A stretch of DNA of 64,000 nt from Pilasporangium apinafurcum. Lineage: Eukaryota > Oomycota > Peronosporomycetes > Pythiales > Pythiaceae. Where the stretch lies: NCBI GenBank assembly GCA_001600495.1, contig BCKE01000031.1, positions 149,535-213,534 of the forward strand, written 5' to 3'. How positions within the stretch are numbered: the stretch's first letter is position 1; every line of letters starts with the position of its first letter. Positions 30,394 to 42,800 of the stretch are shown here, in pieces. Below the pieces are notes generated by a model. That model searched no databases and was not told the DNA's origin. It was given only the letters and a program-made list of their open reading frames with translations. Both the position numbers and the translations under genes were made by a program.

Positions 30394-33300
30394 ATGGCGA
30401 TGGAAGATGACGAAGAGCAGTGGCAGTCCATCGTGTCCGCCATCTCTTCTGGACTGTCGCTCATCGGCTCGTTGTATATGCTCGGACGCTACTGGTATGC
30501 GCAGTGGAAGAAGGCCAAGACACCAGAGCTGTCGTCATTGCACAATCTCGAGATCACCAAGGAATTAATCCACGTGCTCGCTTGGCTGGTAAGTTGGATT
30601 AACCTATCGAGGGTCAAAACCATATTAAATAAAGAAATTAATGAAGCTGATGATACTGTCTGTGCATGCATGTATGCGAATGATTCCTTAGGATTTAATT
30701 AACGCATTTGGACGCATCTTTGGGGCGTATCCAACAGATACATTTGATCAAAGCAAAGGCGAACCCGTGACGGCCATTTGCAAAGTGCAAGCGTTTGGTA
30801 GGCCTTTTACCTAGAATTGGTGAACTGAAAAGTGGGCAGTATCATGATTTGGACGCTCGTGTTACATCTATAACCAGTGATTACGTTTGGCGATGGCTCA
30901 TTGGTAGCGTGGAACCTCGTGTTGGCGTACAACTTGTTCCGGTGGATCTGTATGGGAGAGGATCAGCAGACACTCCAGAAGAAGTTCAAGTGGTACATTC
31001 TCGCCACTTTAACCGTTGCGTTGGTGGTGCCGAGCATCGCGCTAGCATGTAAGCATGCATGTTACTAGGGTATTCTTTTAAAATAACTGCTGATAAGCTC
31101 AATTATTCTGTTCTTTCGGGCGTCATAGTCCAGAAATTTGGCGATTCAGGGACTTGGTGCTGGATTGTCGTGCCTGATGATCGCACAGAGGATCTCTGGT
31201 GGAAATTGCTGTCATTGTATTTGTGGATTGTTCTTGGCGCAATTGTGATGGTGATCCTTCTCGTCCTTGTGAAGATTGACCTAAAGAGGCGGTTGCGAAG
31301 TTATGACAATGAGCATGTGCGAGAAGCGTACAATGAAGTGGTACACAATCTTACTCTCTACATTGTGGGATTTATTGTGTGTTGGATACCTGGCATTGTG
31401 AATCGCGCCTACTCAGCTATAACGGGAACCGACTCATTTACCTTGGGCATAATCCATTCATCAATAGTCCCGCTTCAAGGGTTCGTCAACGCGTTGGTAT
31501 ATGGAAAATTTCATGTGTGGGTCGGTCGTCATATAGTTCAAGCTGATGGAACAAAGACAAATTCAAAACACAATAAATCATCTGGTGATGGTTTACAAAA
31601 GAATGCAGCTCCCACAAGACCGGAAAGGCATCATATAGGAGCTGCTTCGATATTCATCACGACATTTGATATGAATTGGAACCCATTCCCTTCAAATCTG
31701 GTATGAATATTCTGTGTTTGCAATACCTATGGTCGACTGGGTTAAAGAAGCACATTTTGTATCTTTTTTAATTGTTGCAGGATACTTGGATTCCACCAAA
31801 AAAAGATCTCTATGTCTTTTCGCTTCAGCATTGTGTTAATGTGATCCATGTCGAGCAATCCATCCGACAATATTTATTGCGCGTCAACTATCCAACAGCA
31901 TATCGATCCATTACGTCTCTCGCAGACACCGCATTTCGAGGTCAAACTCAAAATGTACGTTGCTAATGTCCTTAACAAAGCGATCTTCCAGTGCGAGGCC
32001 TTAATCATTTACATCAACAATGTTCTGGCAGGCGTCAGTGTGTCAAATTCTGTTTGTGAATAATACCGACGATGCAAGTGGCAATTTTCTTTTTTTTGCT
32101 GATGATGGACGGAAGTGGGCTCAACGAAAAACGTATAAGGAAATGGCAGGGATCCCAATACGATATTTTGATGCTTCGCTAGCATTCGTATCATGCAATC
32201 TGAGTTCCAGGCATCGATCAAATGATATGAGCAATGACGTCACTGCCAAGCATGAAGCCACCACAAGACTGATTCGCTCGTTCGGAATGGGTTCGGATAG
32301 TGCCGCTATTGACTTCCCGGATTTGTATCATCACATCATACTGTCTGGAAATCTGAATTATGATGTGGATATGCCAAAACCGATTCTAGCAGCTTCAATT
32401 GACCAAGCATATAAGGCAGAATGCTTACGAAGAGCTACTGATGCGGCCATTGAGTTAAAGTTACAGGCTATGCGAGCTTCACGGCGGGGAGTATGCGAAA
32501 TAAAGGAAAAGGGAAGCAGAGCTTCAAATGGCAATATTCCGGCTGACATGAACTTTCAGTCCTTGAAGAGTCGAAATTTGTGTGAGAGAACAAATTATAT
32601 GTCGAGAGATGAGGACGTGGTATACAAGGAAGTTTTTTCATCTCACTGTGATGACCTTCCGTTTACGTTATTGGAGTCTCCAGTGAGCATACCTGGCACA
32701 GGTATCAACCCGATTAATAGCGATGATAATGGTTGCGAATCGACCAGTGAGAATATATCGCTTATAATCAACGACGACGAAAAGGACACAGAGCAAGATT
32801 ATCAGTCCACCAATCAGACACAATGGGAGTCTTTTTTGGACAGTTTATTCCCGTCTCAACCGCCAAAGCAACATTTATCACAGCTTTCCGGCCTTCGCCC
32901 CGGCACAAAAAGAAAGCCAAGTGTGCGCAAAAACACTCGCACCACGAACAAGAAAGTTAGTGATCTACTGGTAAGGTCCCAACTTGTCGCGGACAATACC
33001 ACAAAGAAATGGAAAGAGCTGCTTCGTTTTGATCAACTACGTGCTGCAATTGAAGCAAAAGAAGTTTTTTGTGGATTTGAAGAACCACCTATTCAATTTT
33101 TGCCATCATATCCACGTCAAATTGGCGTTTCTGCCTCGTTTGCTATTGTGGCGGATGGTTCGTTCAAGGATGTATTCGATCAGGTAAGCTTGGATTTTTC
33201 AAAACCTGGCTCCGCTCCAGCCTACAAAGATCGTATTTTGGCTCACTCACTACAAGATACGAAACAACGACTACGGAACACCGGTTATTGGCTGTGTGAA

Positions 33301-34269
33301 GAAATTGATACTTCATCACATAAGCCAGTCTGTAGTCTCTACGAGCTGGAGATTGATCGCTTCTTTTCCTATAAGATGGTTGAAGCTGCTATGGCCGATT
33401 CCAAAGATACATTACGAGACAAGACAGGTGTTCGTGAATTCAAGATCAAGTTGGTGAATTTGGATGCCAATATATGGACGTACGAAACTGAGCAAAGTAA
33501 AAAGTTTTTACATCACTCGCCACGGGCTGGGATACATCGGGCTTTGCCAGAGGGGTCTGAGACTACTGTGCCACTTGGAGTTGGATATGATTCGAGCACT
33601 AGCAGCAGTGCAGAGTCATTGAGTAATCGCCGTTCACATTTATCTGCAAGAAACAAACGTCGTTCATTGTCGAATTTTGTGGGGCGTGTTCTGGGCAAAG
33701 ACCGGTCCGAATCTGTCGCAAGCGCGAGAACAACCAACTTAAACTTATATTCGGATTTTGCCTCGCATGATCCATGCCGATCGATCGATGACAGCGAAGA
33801 CCGCATTTCGACTTTCCATTTGGAGCTAGTACCAGTAAACCCGCTAAATATTTCAACAGTCTTCCCCCTTCCTTCAGAAGATGTGTACGCGCTGCAACGA
33901 AAGGTTTATGAAGTGGCTCACTTTGTTCAGAATGGCTTCCAATCGAGTGCTGTGGACGAAAATATTGAACAATCGCAACTTGCGTACACAAACTTTCGAA
34001 CGGTCTCGTGGAAAGATGCATGTCGAAATGGAGTAGTGCACTCAGCTGTCACAAAGCCAGTCAATGGTGGCGTCCACATCGCCATCATCATCGAAGCTGA
34101 AGGTGGCCATGGAGGCCAAGGTGTGCTTTGCATTCGAGAGGAAACCATACACAAACACACATCAGCAGTGAGTGAAGAGATACAGTCAATTCCATTTGAT
34201 CTGATGTTGACATGGGGCGGGAAGCATGTTGGATACTTGCATGGTGATATTCTCGCGTCCATCCAGTAG
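30394..34269 (+). CDS. GPCR-bigram B: 7TM receptor-5-phosphatase-like fusion
   Basis: Six exons: 30394..30588, 30692..30797, 30878..31048, 31129..31700, 31781..31954 and 32032..34269, 1151 aa. The architecture equals gene A, with exons 1-5 of identical length. The start at 30394 (MAMEDDEEQW) was chosen because it makes exon 1 exactly 195 nt as in A and D. Receptor helices include SSGLSLIGSLYMLGRYW and VPLQGFVNALVYGKF. 5-phosphatase-like landmarks: TTFDMNWNPFP, SLQHCVNV, FVSCNLSSRHR, SGNLNYDVDMP, FEEPPIQFLPSYP, PAYKDRILAHSL and TSSHKPVCSLYELEIDRFF. The segment between the GNLN and EEPP motifs is unlike that of the other copies in sequence, though similarly acidic. The C-terminus is PFDLMLTWGGKHVGYLHGD. 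Confidence 0.85.
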
Positions 34270-34943
34270 GGCGAGTCTCGTCTATCTGTGGCACGTATTT
34301 ATTTGAATAATAATACTAGAAGCAGCGCGTCTGCGAACAATAAACGAATAAGACATCATATCATTAGTAAATGAACATACTTGTGATTATTGCAAAGTGG
34401 ATGGTGATCATGTATATTTCATCTCGCGCTGTACAGCACTGGCTTGTTTTGTGGTGCCAGTCACTATGGTTGATTGGATTCTCAATTCACATTACTGCAC
34501 AACTCGGTATCTATCGGTTGGATGTGATGCATGCATCAACAATGGAACAGGTTCTTATACTCCCATCCCAAGTGTGTGAGAGTGCCTAGAAGCATTGACC
34601 AATTCATACTTTTGAGTCATCCAAAAGTAACGAATCTTGAAGTAATGGGTCACATAAAAGACACAATTTTTTTGGTCGTTTTGGTTCCATAATGATTTGC
34701 GTCCACCTGGCGTATAATCTGGTGCATTTATTTATTTTATTATCCGGCTATACACATTCGCTTGCTTCCACCAATTAAAACGCGTAATCGCGCAGATGTG
34801 ACATTCATAAACCTTTTTAAATAAATATTAAATATAAAAGGGATGATGAATGCCACAATTTCTACCTTCAATACTCATGAACATGTGCAGACACATCATT
34901 TGCAAAGTCTGACAAGCACAATCGTCAAGTAGTAGGCAAGTCT
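34270..34943. other. Intergenic, receptor genes B-C
   Basis: About 670 bp, AT-rich towards 34800. No gene, repeat or RNA recognised; expected to contain the 3' end of B and promoter of C. Confidence 0.4.
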
Positions 34944-37900
34944 ATGATGCCAAGTGAGACGAAGGAAGCGACGCTGCTCTCCATTGCAGCGGCTGTATCC
35001 TCGAGTTTGTCGATTGTCGGTGCGCTTTACATGTTAGGTCGCTATTGGTACGGGCGAAAGAAAAAGGCGAGAGCGAAGGAGCTGTCTTCTCTTCACAACC
35101 TGGAGGTCACTAAAGAATTAATTCATGTGCTTGCTTGGCTGGTACGATCTATCTTCTGTTGGTGTAATATGGATGGCGTATCTATAAATATGGTGACGCG
35201 GTATAAACATGATTAGGATTTACTGATATCGTGTGGACGCATTTTTGGGACTCACGCCGCTCAGACATATGACCAAGACAAAGATGAACCTGTAACCGAT
35301 GTCTGCAAAATCCAAGCATTTGGTTTGTACATCATTATGCTTATTTCATGTGTATTCTAATCGGAGAATTTCCTTTACGAATGTTATTTGCTGGTGATTG
35401 TATACTTGAAGTGATTTCGTTTGGAGATTGCGCTTTGGTTGCATGGAACCTAGTGATGGCGTATAACTTGTATCGATGGATCTGCATTGGAGAAGATCAG
35501 CAGATGCTACAAAAGAAAATCAAGTGGTACATGTTAGCCACGTTGATCTTTGGACTGAGTCTCCCTGTTGTCGCTCTAGAGTGTAAGTTTTTCTGTCTCT
35601 ACATGTGATTTTTCCCATTGTCACAGACAAATTTTCATAATATTACTCCGGTCAACAGACAACCGGTTCGGTGATGCGGGGAATTGGTGCTGGATCGTGG
35701 TAACAGGAAAGGGCTACGGAGAATTCTACTGGAAACTGGCCACGCTGTATATTTGGGTGGTGATTGGTGGTGGACTCATGGTTATTCTCTTGGTTCGAGT
35801 GAAGATCGACATGAAAAAGCGATTACGGAGCTATGAAAACGCACATGCGCGAGAGGCATACAATGGAGTAGTGGGTAACCTCATTCTCTACATTTTGTCG
35901 TTCATTTTGTGCTGGATCCCTGGAGTTGTGAGTCGATCCTATTCAGCGATAACCGGGAGAGACTCGTTTACGTTGAGTATGGTACACTCCATAATTGTCC
36001 CACTTCAAGGATTTATCAACGCATTGATCTACGGCAAATTCCATCGTTGGGTGGGACGAATGGTTGCGTTTGCCCATTCAACACCAAGGGCAACTAGTAT
36101 TTTTTCACACAGCGGAAAGTTGAACGACATCGGACGTGCAGCAGAAACAGCCAGACGACATTATATTGGCACCGCATCTATCTTTCTTACGACATTCGAT
36201 ATGAACTGGAGCATGTTCCCTGCCAATCTAGTACGTCATTGCGTGGCAACATCAAAGTCTCAGTGAGTGGTTATCTAAATTCTGTTGTTGCTACTGCTTC
36301 TTAGGAAGACTGGATTCCACCGAAGAAAGATCTGTATGTCTTCTCATTGCAGCATTGCATCGGAGTGCGGAATGTTGAACAATCCATTCGGGAATATTTG
36401 TTGCGTGTTAACTACCCAGCCACATATCGATCAATTATGTCCCTTGCTAACAGTGCACATCGCGGCCAAACTCAAAATGTAAGTCCAACAGCAGCTTGAG
36501 ACACGATAGTCTTTGTGAATGGATGTTGTTCTGATAAAACTGTACTGTAAATCCAGGCATCAGTGTGCCAAATACTGTTTGTCAACAATGCAGACGACGC
36601 AAGTGGAAATTTTCAATTTCATGCCAACGATGGACTTAAATGGGCTCAACGGAAAACATTTAAAGAAGTGGCTGGTATCCCGATTCGATATTTCGACGCT
36701 TCATTAGCGTTTGTTGGATGCAATCTGAGTTCAAGACACCGTTCGAGTAACATCAACAGCAATGTTGCTACCAAACATTCTACCACTGCAAGATTGATCG
36801 CTTCGTTTGGGATGGATGCTGATAATGCAGCTATTGATTTTCCGAATTTGTATCATCATACATTTCTTTCCGGAAATCTGAATTACGACGTGAGCGTGCC
36901 AAAATCGATATTGGCGACTTCGCTTGAGCAAGCGTATAAGTCAGAGTGTTTAAAACGAGCAACTGACTCCGCAATAGAGTCAAAGCTGAAGTCGATGCAT
37001 GAGCCAAAAACACTTGAGCCCAATGCGGTGCCATGGCCAAATACCAGAGCTGTTTCAAGTAGGCAAATATCTTCTACTGCAGACGATGATTTGATCTATC
37101 AAGAAGTATTTTCGTCGTGTTGTGGCGATCTCCCTTTTACTGTGTTGGAGTCTCCTAGATCAACAAAGACTCCATGGTTTGAATCGTCATCTCGGCTGGA
37201 TATCCAAAGTCGTACTACACAGAAAGTCGAAATAAAGGAGGACGATCGAAATGAAGCCACAAGAAGCTTGCCAAATCCAGTCAACACAAGTGGCAACCAA
37301 AGTGAGCAAGATCACAACTCAATTGGAAGTTGGAACTGGGCGTCTTTTATCGACAATTTCTTTCCAGCTGAAAGACCAAAGCAAGATCTTTCACAACTCT
37401 CCAACTTAACCAGCGGTTATAAATATGACAGGTATGGAAGACAGAGCGTATTGGGTATTGCGCGGAACAACTTCAAGAAGATCAGTGACTTATTAGTGAA
37501 GTCCCAGACTGTTGCTGAAAATGCTGCCAAAAAGTGGAAAGATTTGTTGCGATACGATGAGTTGAGAGCAGGCATGGAAGCAAAGGAAGTGCTTTGCGGA
37601 TTTGACGAACCTCCTATTCAGTTTCTTCCATCATACCCGCGTCGAGTTGGCTCTGCTGCGTCATTTGCTATAGGTGGAGAGAAATTATTCACGGATTTGT
37701 TTGATGAGATGAGTCTAGATGAATCAAAACCGCGTGCATCACCTTCGTATAAAGACCGCATTTTGGTTCATTCACTTCAAGACTCAAGGCAGCGCATAAA
37801 GAACAAAGGTTATTGGCTCTGCGAAGAAATTGTTACTTCTTCGCACAAGCCTGTTTGCAGTTTGTATGAACTGGAGATTGATCGATTTTTTGCCTTCGAT

Positions 37901-38770
37901 ATGATTGAACCTGCTGTGCTAGATACGAGAGAGGCGCTAAGAGATAAGACGGGTGTACTTGAATTTCAAATCAAGCTGATGAATCTGGATGCGAACATCT
38001 GGACATATGAGACCCATCAAAATGGAAGCTGCGGGTATAATACATCATCTACTGAACATGCTGAAGGACATTCAACCGGCTGCGATCCAAGTTCAGAGAG
38101 GTACACGGAGTCAGTAGCAAACCATCGCTCGTCATTAGCACGAACTAGTCGAAGGTTATCCAATAGCATGAACCGTGTGTTTGGGAAAAATCGAAGCGAA
38201 ACAGGCGTAACTTCGAGAAGAATTTCTCCGAATGATAACCGAAATGCTGCTACCTTTGCAAGGGGTTCGCAGGCTGTGGCTGTTTATGACAGAGATCGTC
38301 TGGCAGCTCTATCTCCATTTCATTTAGAGCTAGTCCCAGTGAAGCCATTGGACTTTATCACCGTGTTTCCGCTTCCTTCGGAAGACGTCTATGCTCAGCA
38401 AAGAAAAGTTTACGAAGTGGCTCATTTTGTACAGAACGGCTTTCAATCGAGCGCAGTGGACGAAAAGATCGAAGAATCTCAACTCGCATATACAAATTTC
38501 CGGTCTGTAACGTGGAAAAATGCAAGTCGGAACGGCGTGGTGCATACTGCTGTTGTCAAGCCTGTAAATGGAGGAGTTCACATAGCGATCATGATCAAGG
38601 CTGAAAATGGACATGGGGGACAAGGCGTGCTCTGTGTTCGAGAGGAAGATATCTTAAAGAATGCAGGATCTGGGGTTCTTGAACCGCAGGCAATGCCATT
38701 CGATGTGATGTTGACATGGGGCGGCAAACACGTTGGGTACTTACACGGTGACATTCTTGCTTCGCTATAG
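34944..38770 (+). CDS. GPCR-bigram C: 7TM receptor-5-phosphatase-like fusion
   Basis: Six exons: 34944..35141, 35217..35322, 35412..35582, 35659..36230, 36305..36478 and 36557..38770, 1144 aa. Exon 1 is one codon longer than in A and B because two ATGs are adjacent (34944 and 34947); starting at the second gives the shared 195 nt. This is the most divergent receptor part: ISFGDCALVAWNL in TM3, MVTGKGYGEFYWK in the loop before TM5. Phosphatase-like landmarks: TTFDMNWSMFP, SLQHCIGV, FVGCNLSSRHR, SGNLNYDVSVP, FDEPPIQFLPSYP, PSYKDRILVHSL and TSSHKPVCS. The C-terminal module reads KPLDFITVFPLPSEDVYAQQRKVYEVAHFV ... in pieces shared with the others and ends GGKHVGYLHGDILASL. Confidence 0.85.
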
Positions 38771-39887
38771 TACCGTAATTTCCTATGTTATCGCTGGCAG
38801 CCATAGGCATACTTATTTATTACTGATTGTGTAGATAAATACATGCTCGTGCTCATTATTTTATTTCCAATCGTCACTGCCCACCTATTAGTTGTTGATG
38901 CTGACTAATGCCAGTATGATATTCCAGACTCAATTCGATGGAGCTGCCTTGAAACTAATGTATTAGAGACCGCCAAGATTTGAAAGGAAATGGTTTTGTC
39001 TCACTCATCCCAGATTACTTGTGCTCGTAATGAATACGCAGAATTTGAGACAGAAAAGCAATTCAGTTGTTCAGAACTTTTACAATCGGATCTGATAGTG
39101 TCCTTCTATGACAGGAAACCGGCTCTTCCCCTCTGTCAACTTTGCGTTTACACCTCAATTTTTGATATTTTTTTAAAAAAGTATTATCCGGAGGAATGAC
39201 ATTAACAAGATGAGCAGCAGTTTTAGTGTAGAATATCACCGATCCATGCTCTGCATACTGTTATGGAGACCGCTTAAATGCTTTAGATATATAGTTATTG
39301 GCAAAACGCATCTCCAGCGCACTCATAGCAGAGAATTCCGCTTTTCTCAAATTTGGCATTCGATTTACTATACGTATAGTAATGTATACAGTCTCTTCTC
39401 CAGACAAGTCAGTTCCACACCAATGAGTATTACATGTACATAATGACAGCAAAATATGTTGACAGTAGTGTAAACGACAGAAGATAAATAGTATAAACAT
39501 ACTGGACCCTTCTTTCGTAAGTACGACTAGTTGCCTCCTATTTGGTCTTTCTGTGCCGTTTATACTCCTAACATTTGGCAGAAAGAGTTTCCTGTATCTG
39601 ATGGCGTGTTCAGAAAGCTCCCACACTTTCTATTGCCATTATTTTGGCAACACCCACACATGAAGTGAAAAAAAATCTATCCGGCTACACACATCAATCG
39701 TATACCTGCTCCATCTGACTTCCACCCACACATTGTCATCCCGCTTTTTCACCAATCAGAACGCGTGGTGCCGAACCCAAATAACGAATTCCCTCACCAA
39801 GCTGATGTGCTGACTTGCGATGCTATGCACTTCGACCGACGAAAGTGACTTGAGTGCGGAAATACAAATCCCAAGCCAAACGCCCAC
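38771..39887. other. Long intergenic, receptor genes C-D
   Basis: About 1.1 kb, the longest spacer in the array. It contains an 18-bp perfect palindrome (listed separately). Short frames here have no domain support. Its extra length could mark a lost copy or an old insertion, but no recognisable receptor remnant is seen. Confidence 0.4.
39365..39382. repeat. 18-bp perfect palindrome
   Basis: TTACTATACGTATAGTAA reads the same on both strands. It lies about 500 bp upstream of receptor gene D. It may be a dimer-binding site or chance; the flanks show no longer inverted repeat. Confidence 0.8.
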
Positions 39888-42800
39888 ATGCCGCTGACGG
39901 ATGCGGAAGAAACGTGGACGTCCGTCGCAGCTGGGACATCTTCGGGGCTGTCGCTCATCGGTGCACTGTATATTCTCGGCCGCTACTGGTATGCGCGTCG
40001 AAAGAAAGCCAAAACGTTGGTGGTGTCATCGTTGCACAACCTGGAAATCACTAAAGAGTTGATTCATGTGCTCGCCTGGCTGGTCGGTTCAAGTTACTGA
40101 GAACAGCCTTATGACGTGATGATATGGTTGTGTATCTTATTGTGTATGCTTTGGGTACGAATAGGATCTGGTTGGGGCTTTTGGGCGTATTTTTGGAACA
40201 TATCCAGCACAAACATACAATCAAAGCAAAGGAGAACCTGTCTCAGACATTTGCAATGTCCAAGCGTTTGGTAGGGATGCTTGTCTTGAACTTGTGACCG
40301 TATGATCGATGGAATATGTATTTCAAGCGACTGTATGTGGTTTTCTGTCAGTGATTACGTTTGGAGACAGCTCGTTGGTGGCGTGGAATTTGACGATGGC
40401 GTTCAATTTGTTCCGGTGGATCTGTGTGGGAGAAGACCAGGAAAGTCTGCTGAAGAAAATCAAGTGGTACATCTTGGCCACTTCCATGTTCGGGCTAGCA
40501 CTCCCGATTATCGCATTGTCCTGTGCGTTATGATCATCTGGTCATCTCAAACTACCCTGGAACGTATGATTGCTCACCTATGGAATCTTGGTCTGTTTGT
40601 AGTTCACAAGTTTGGAAATTCAGGGAACTGGTGTTGGATCTCCGTACCGGGCAAACGAGCAGAGGAGTACTATTGGAAAGTAGGGATTCTATATGTCTGG
40701 GTTGTGCTGGGTGCGAGCGCGATGATTACGTTTCTCGTACGCGTGAAAGTCGACATGAAGAAACGACTGCAGAGCTACGAGAATGAGGATGCCAAGGCAG
40801 CATATAACGGGGTGGTGCACAACCTCACCATTTATATTTCGGCTTTCATTGTATGCTGGATCCCAGGCATTGTGAATCGAGCCTATTCCGCTATCACCGG
40901 ACGTGATTCGTTCACGTTAAGCATGTTTCACTCATCAATCGTCCCATTGCAAGGTTTCGTAAATGCAGTGATCTATGGCAAATTCCATCGTTGGGTTGGA
41001 CGTATGGTCACTTATGGAGGATCAAGCACTAGTCCAAAGCAAACTTCATCGCACGACAGCAAACTCAAAAAGCTTGCTAATGGAGTCAATAAACGGGACC
41101 ACATGGGCATTGCGTCGATTTTTATCACGTCGTTTGATATGAACTGGAACGAGTTCCCTTCAAACCTGGTAAGGTTGCAGTGAGTTTCTCTGCAACATTT
41201 CGGACATTTGTAATCTTATTTGTGTCATGTGTACAGGAGGATTGGATTCCGCCGAAGAAAGACTTATATGTTTTCTCACTTCAGCATTGTTTGCGGATTC
41301 AACATGTTGAGCAGTCCATCCGAAAATATTTATTACGTGTCAACTACCCAACTGCATATAGATCGATTACTTCCCTTGCTGGCAGTGCGTTTCGCGGTCA
41401 GCATCAAAATGTTTGTGGCCATGTGCATTTAATCATACGACATTCTGTGATTACTGTAGCTAATTTATGTACTACCCTTCCATAGGCTTCGGTGTGTCAA
41501 ATAGTATTTGTCAACAATGCTGATGATGCAAGTGGAAATTTTCAATTTTATGCAGATGATGGACGCAAATGGGCGCAACGCAAAACGTTTAAAGAAGTGG
41601 CTGGGATTCCCGTTCGATATTTCGACGCTTCTTTGGCATTTGTATCGTGTAACTTAAGTTCATCACGCCGAGCAAACGATGTCACTAACGATGTTAGTGC
41701 TAAGCACGCTGTCACCACGAGACTGATCCATTCCTTCGGGATGGATGCCGACAATGCTGCAATCGACTTCCCGAACTTATATCATCATACGTTCCTTTCT
41801 GGAAATCTGAACTATGACGTGGATATGCGGAAGGCGGTGTTAGCAACTTCGCTTGATCAAGCCTACAAGGCGGAGAGCTTAAAAAGAGCAACGGACTCAG
41901 CAATAGAGTCGAAGCTGAAGACATTGCGTGAGTCGAAAGCTCTTGCTGGTGACAGTGAAGGAGCTATACACTCCAGTACATGTAGCTATGCTATAAAGAG
42001 AGACAATCCAATGGAATGTAATTCATCGGACTCAAAACAGCTACATTCAAGCGACAGGAACAGCAACGTGTCTACATTAGCGGATGATGATTTTGTATAT
42101 CGCGAAGTTTATACTTCCTGCTGTGATGATCTCCCATTCACGATCCTAGAATCCCCCTTGGGACCCTGCCATGAATCTTCGCGAACAGATCTTGGGCAGC
42201 TACATATTCCAGAAAACGAAGAATTTAGTGATGATCAGGGTGGAGGTACCGGAAGCGTGGGAATAAATGTGATCAATAACTGTAAGCAAAGTCACCGGAA
42301 CAAAGAGTCGAACGGAAGGCGATTGTGGGGATTGTTTATGGATAGTCTGTTTGTGTCACAACGTTCGAGCCAGGATACAGCACAACAGACCAGTTCGTTC
42401 GGTACCCGACAGCCTGGAGTAAACGGAAGAGGAGCAACGTTCCGCAGCAGTGTTCGTGCGGACAGCAAGAAGATATGTGACTTGTTGGTGAGATCCCAGG
42501 CTGTTGCCGAAAACACCGCCAAAAAGTGGAAAGAATTGCTGCGCTATGATGAGTTGCGAGTCGGCATGGAAGCGAAAGAAGTGCTCTGCGGTTTCGAAGA
42601 GCCACCTATTCAGTTTCTTCCGTCATACCCTCGTCAAATTGGCTCTGCTGCTTCCTTCGCTATAGTTGCAGAGCGGTCCTACAAGGATCTATTTGCTGAA
42701 ATGAGCCTCGACCCATCGAAGTCTTCTTCAGCTCCGGCCTACAAAGATCGTATTTTAATTCACTCACTCCAAGACACAAAACAGCGCATCAGGAACACTG

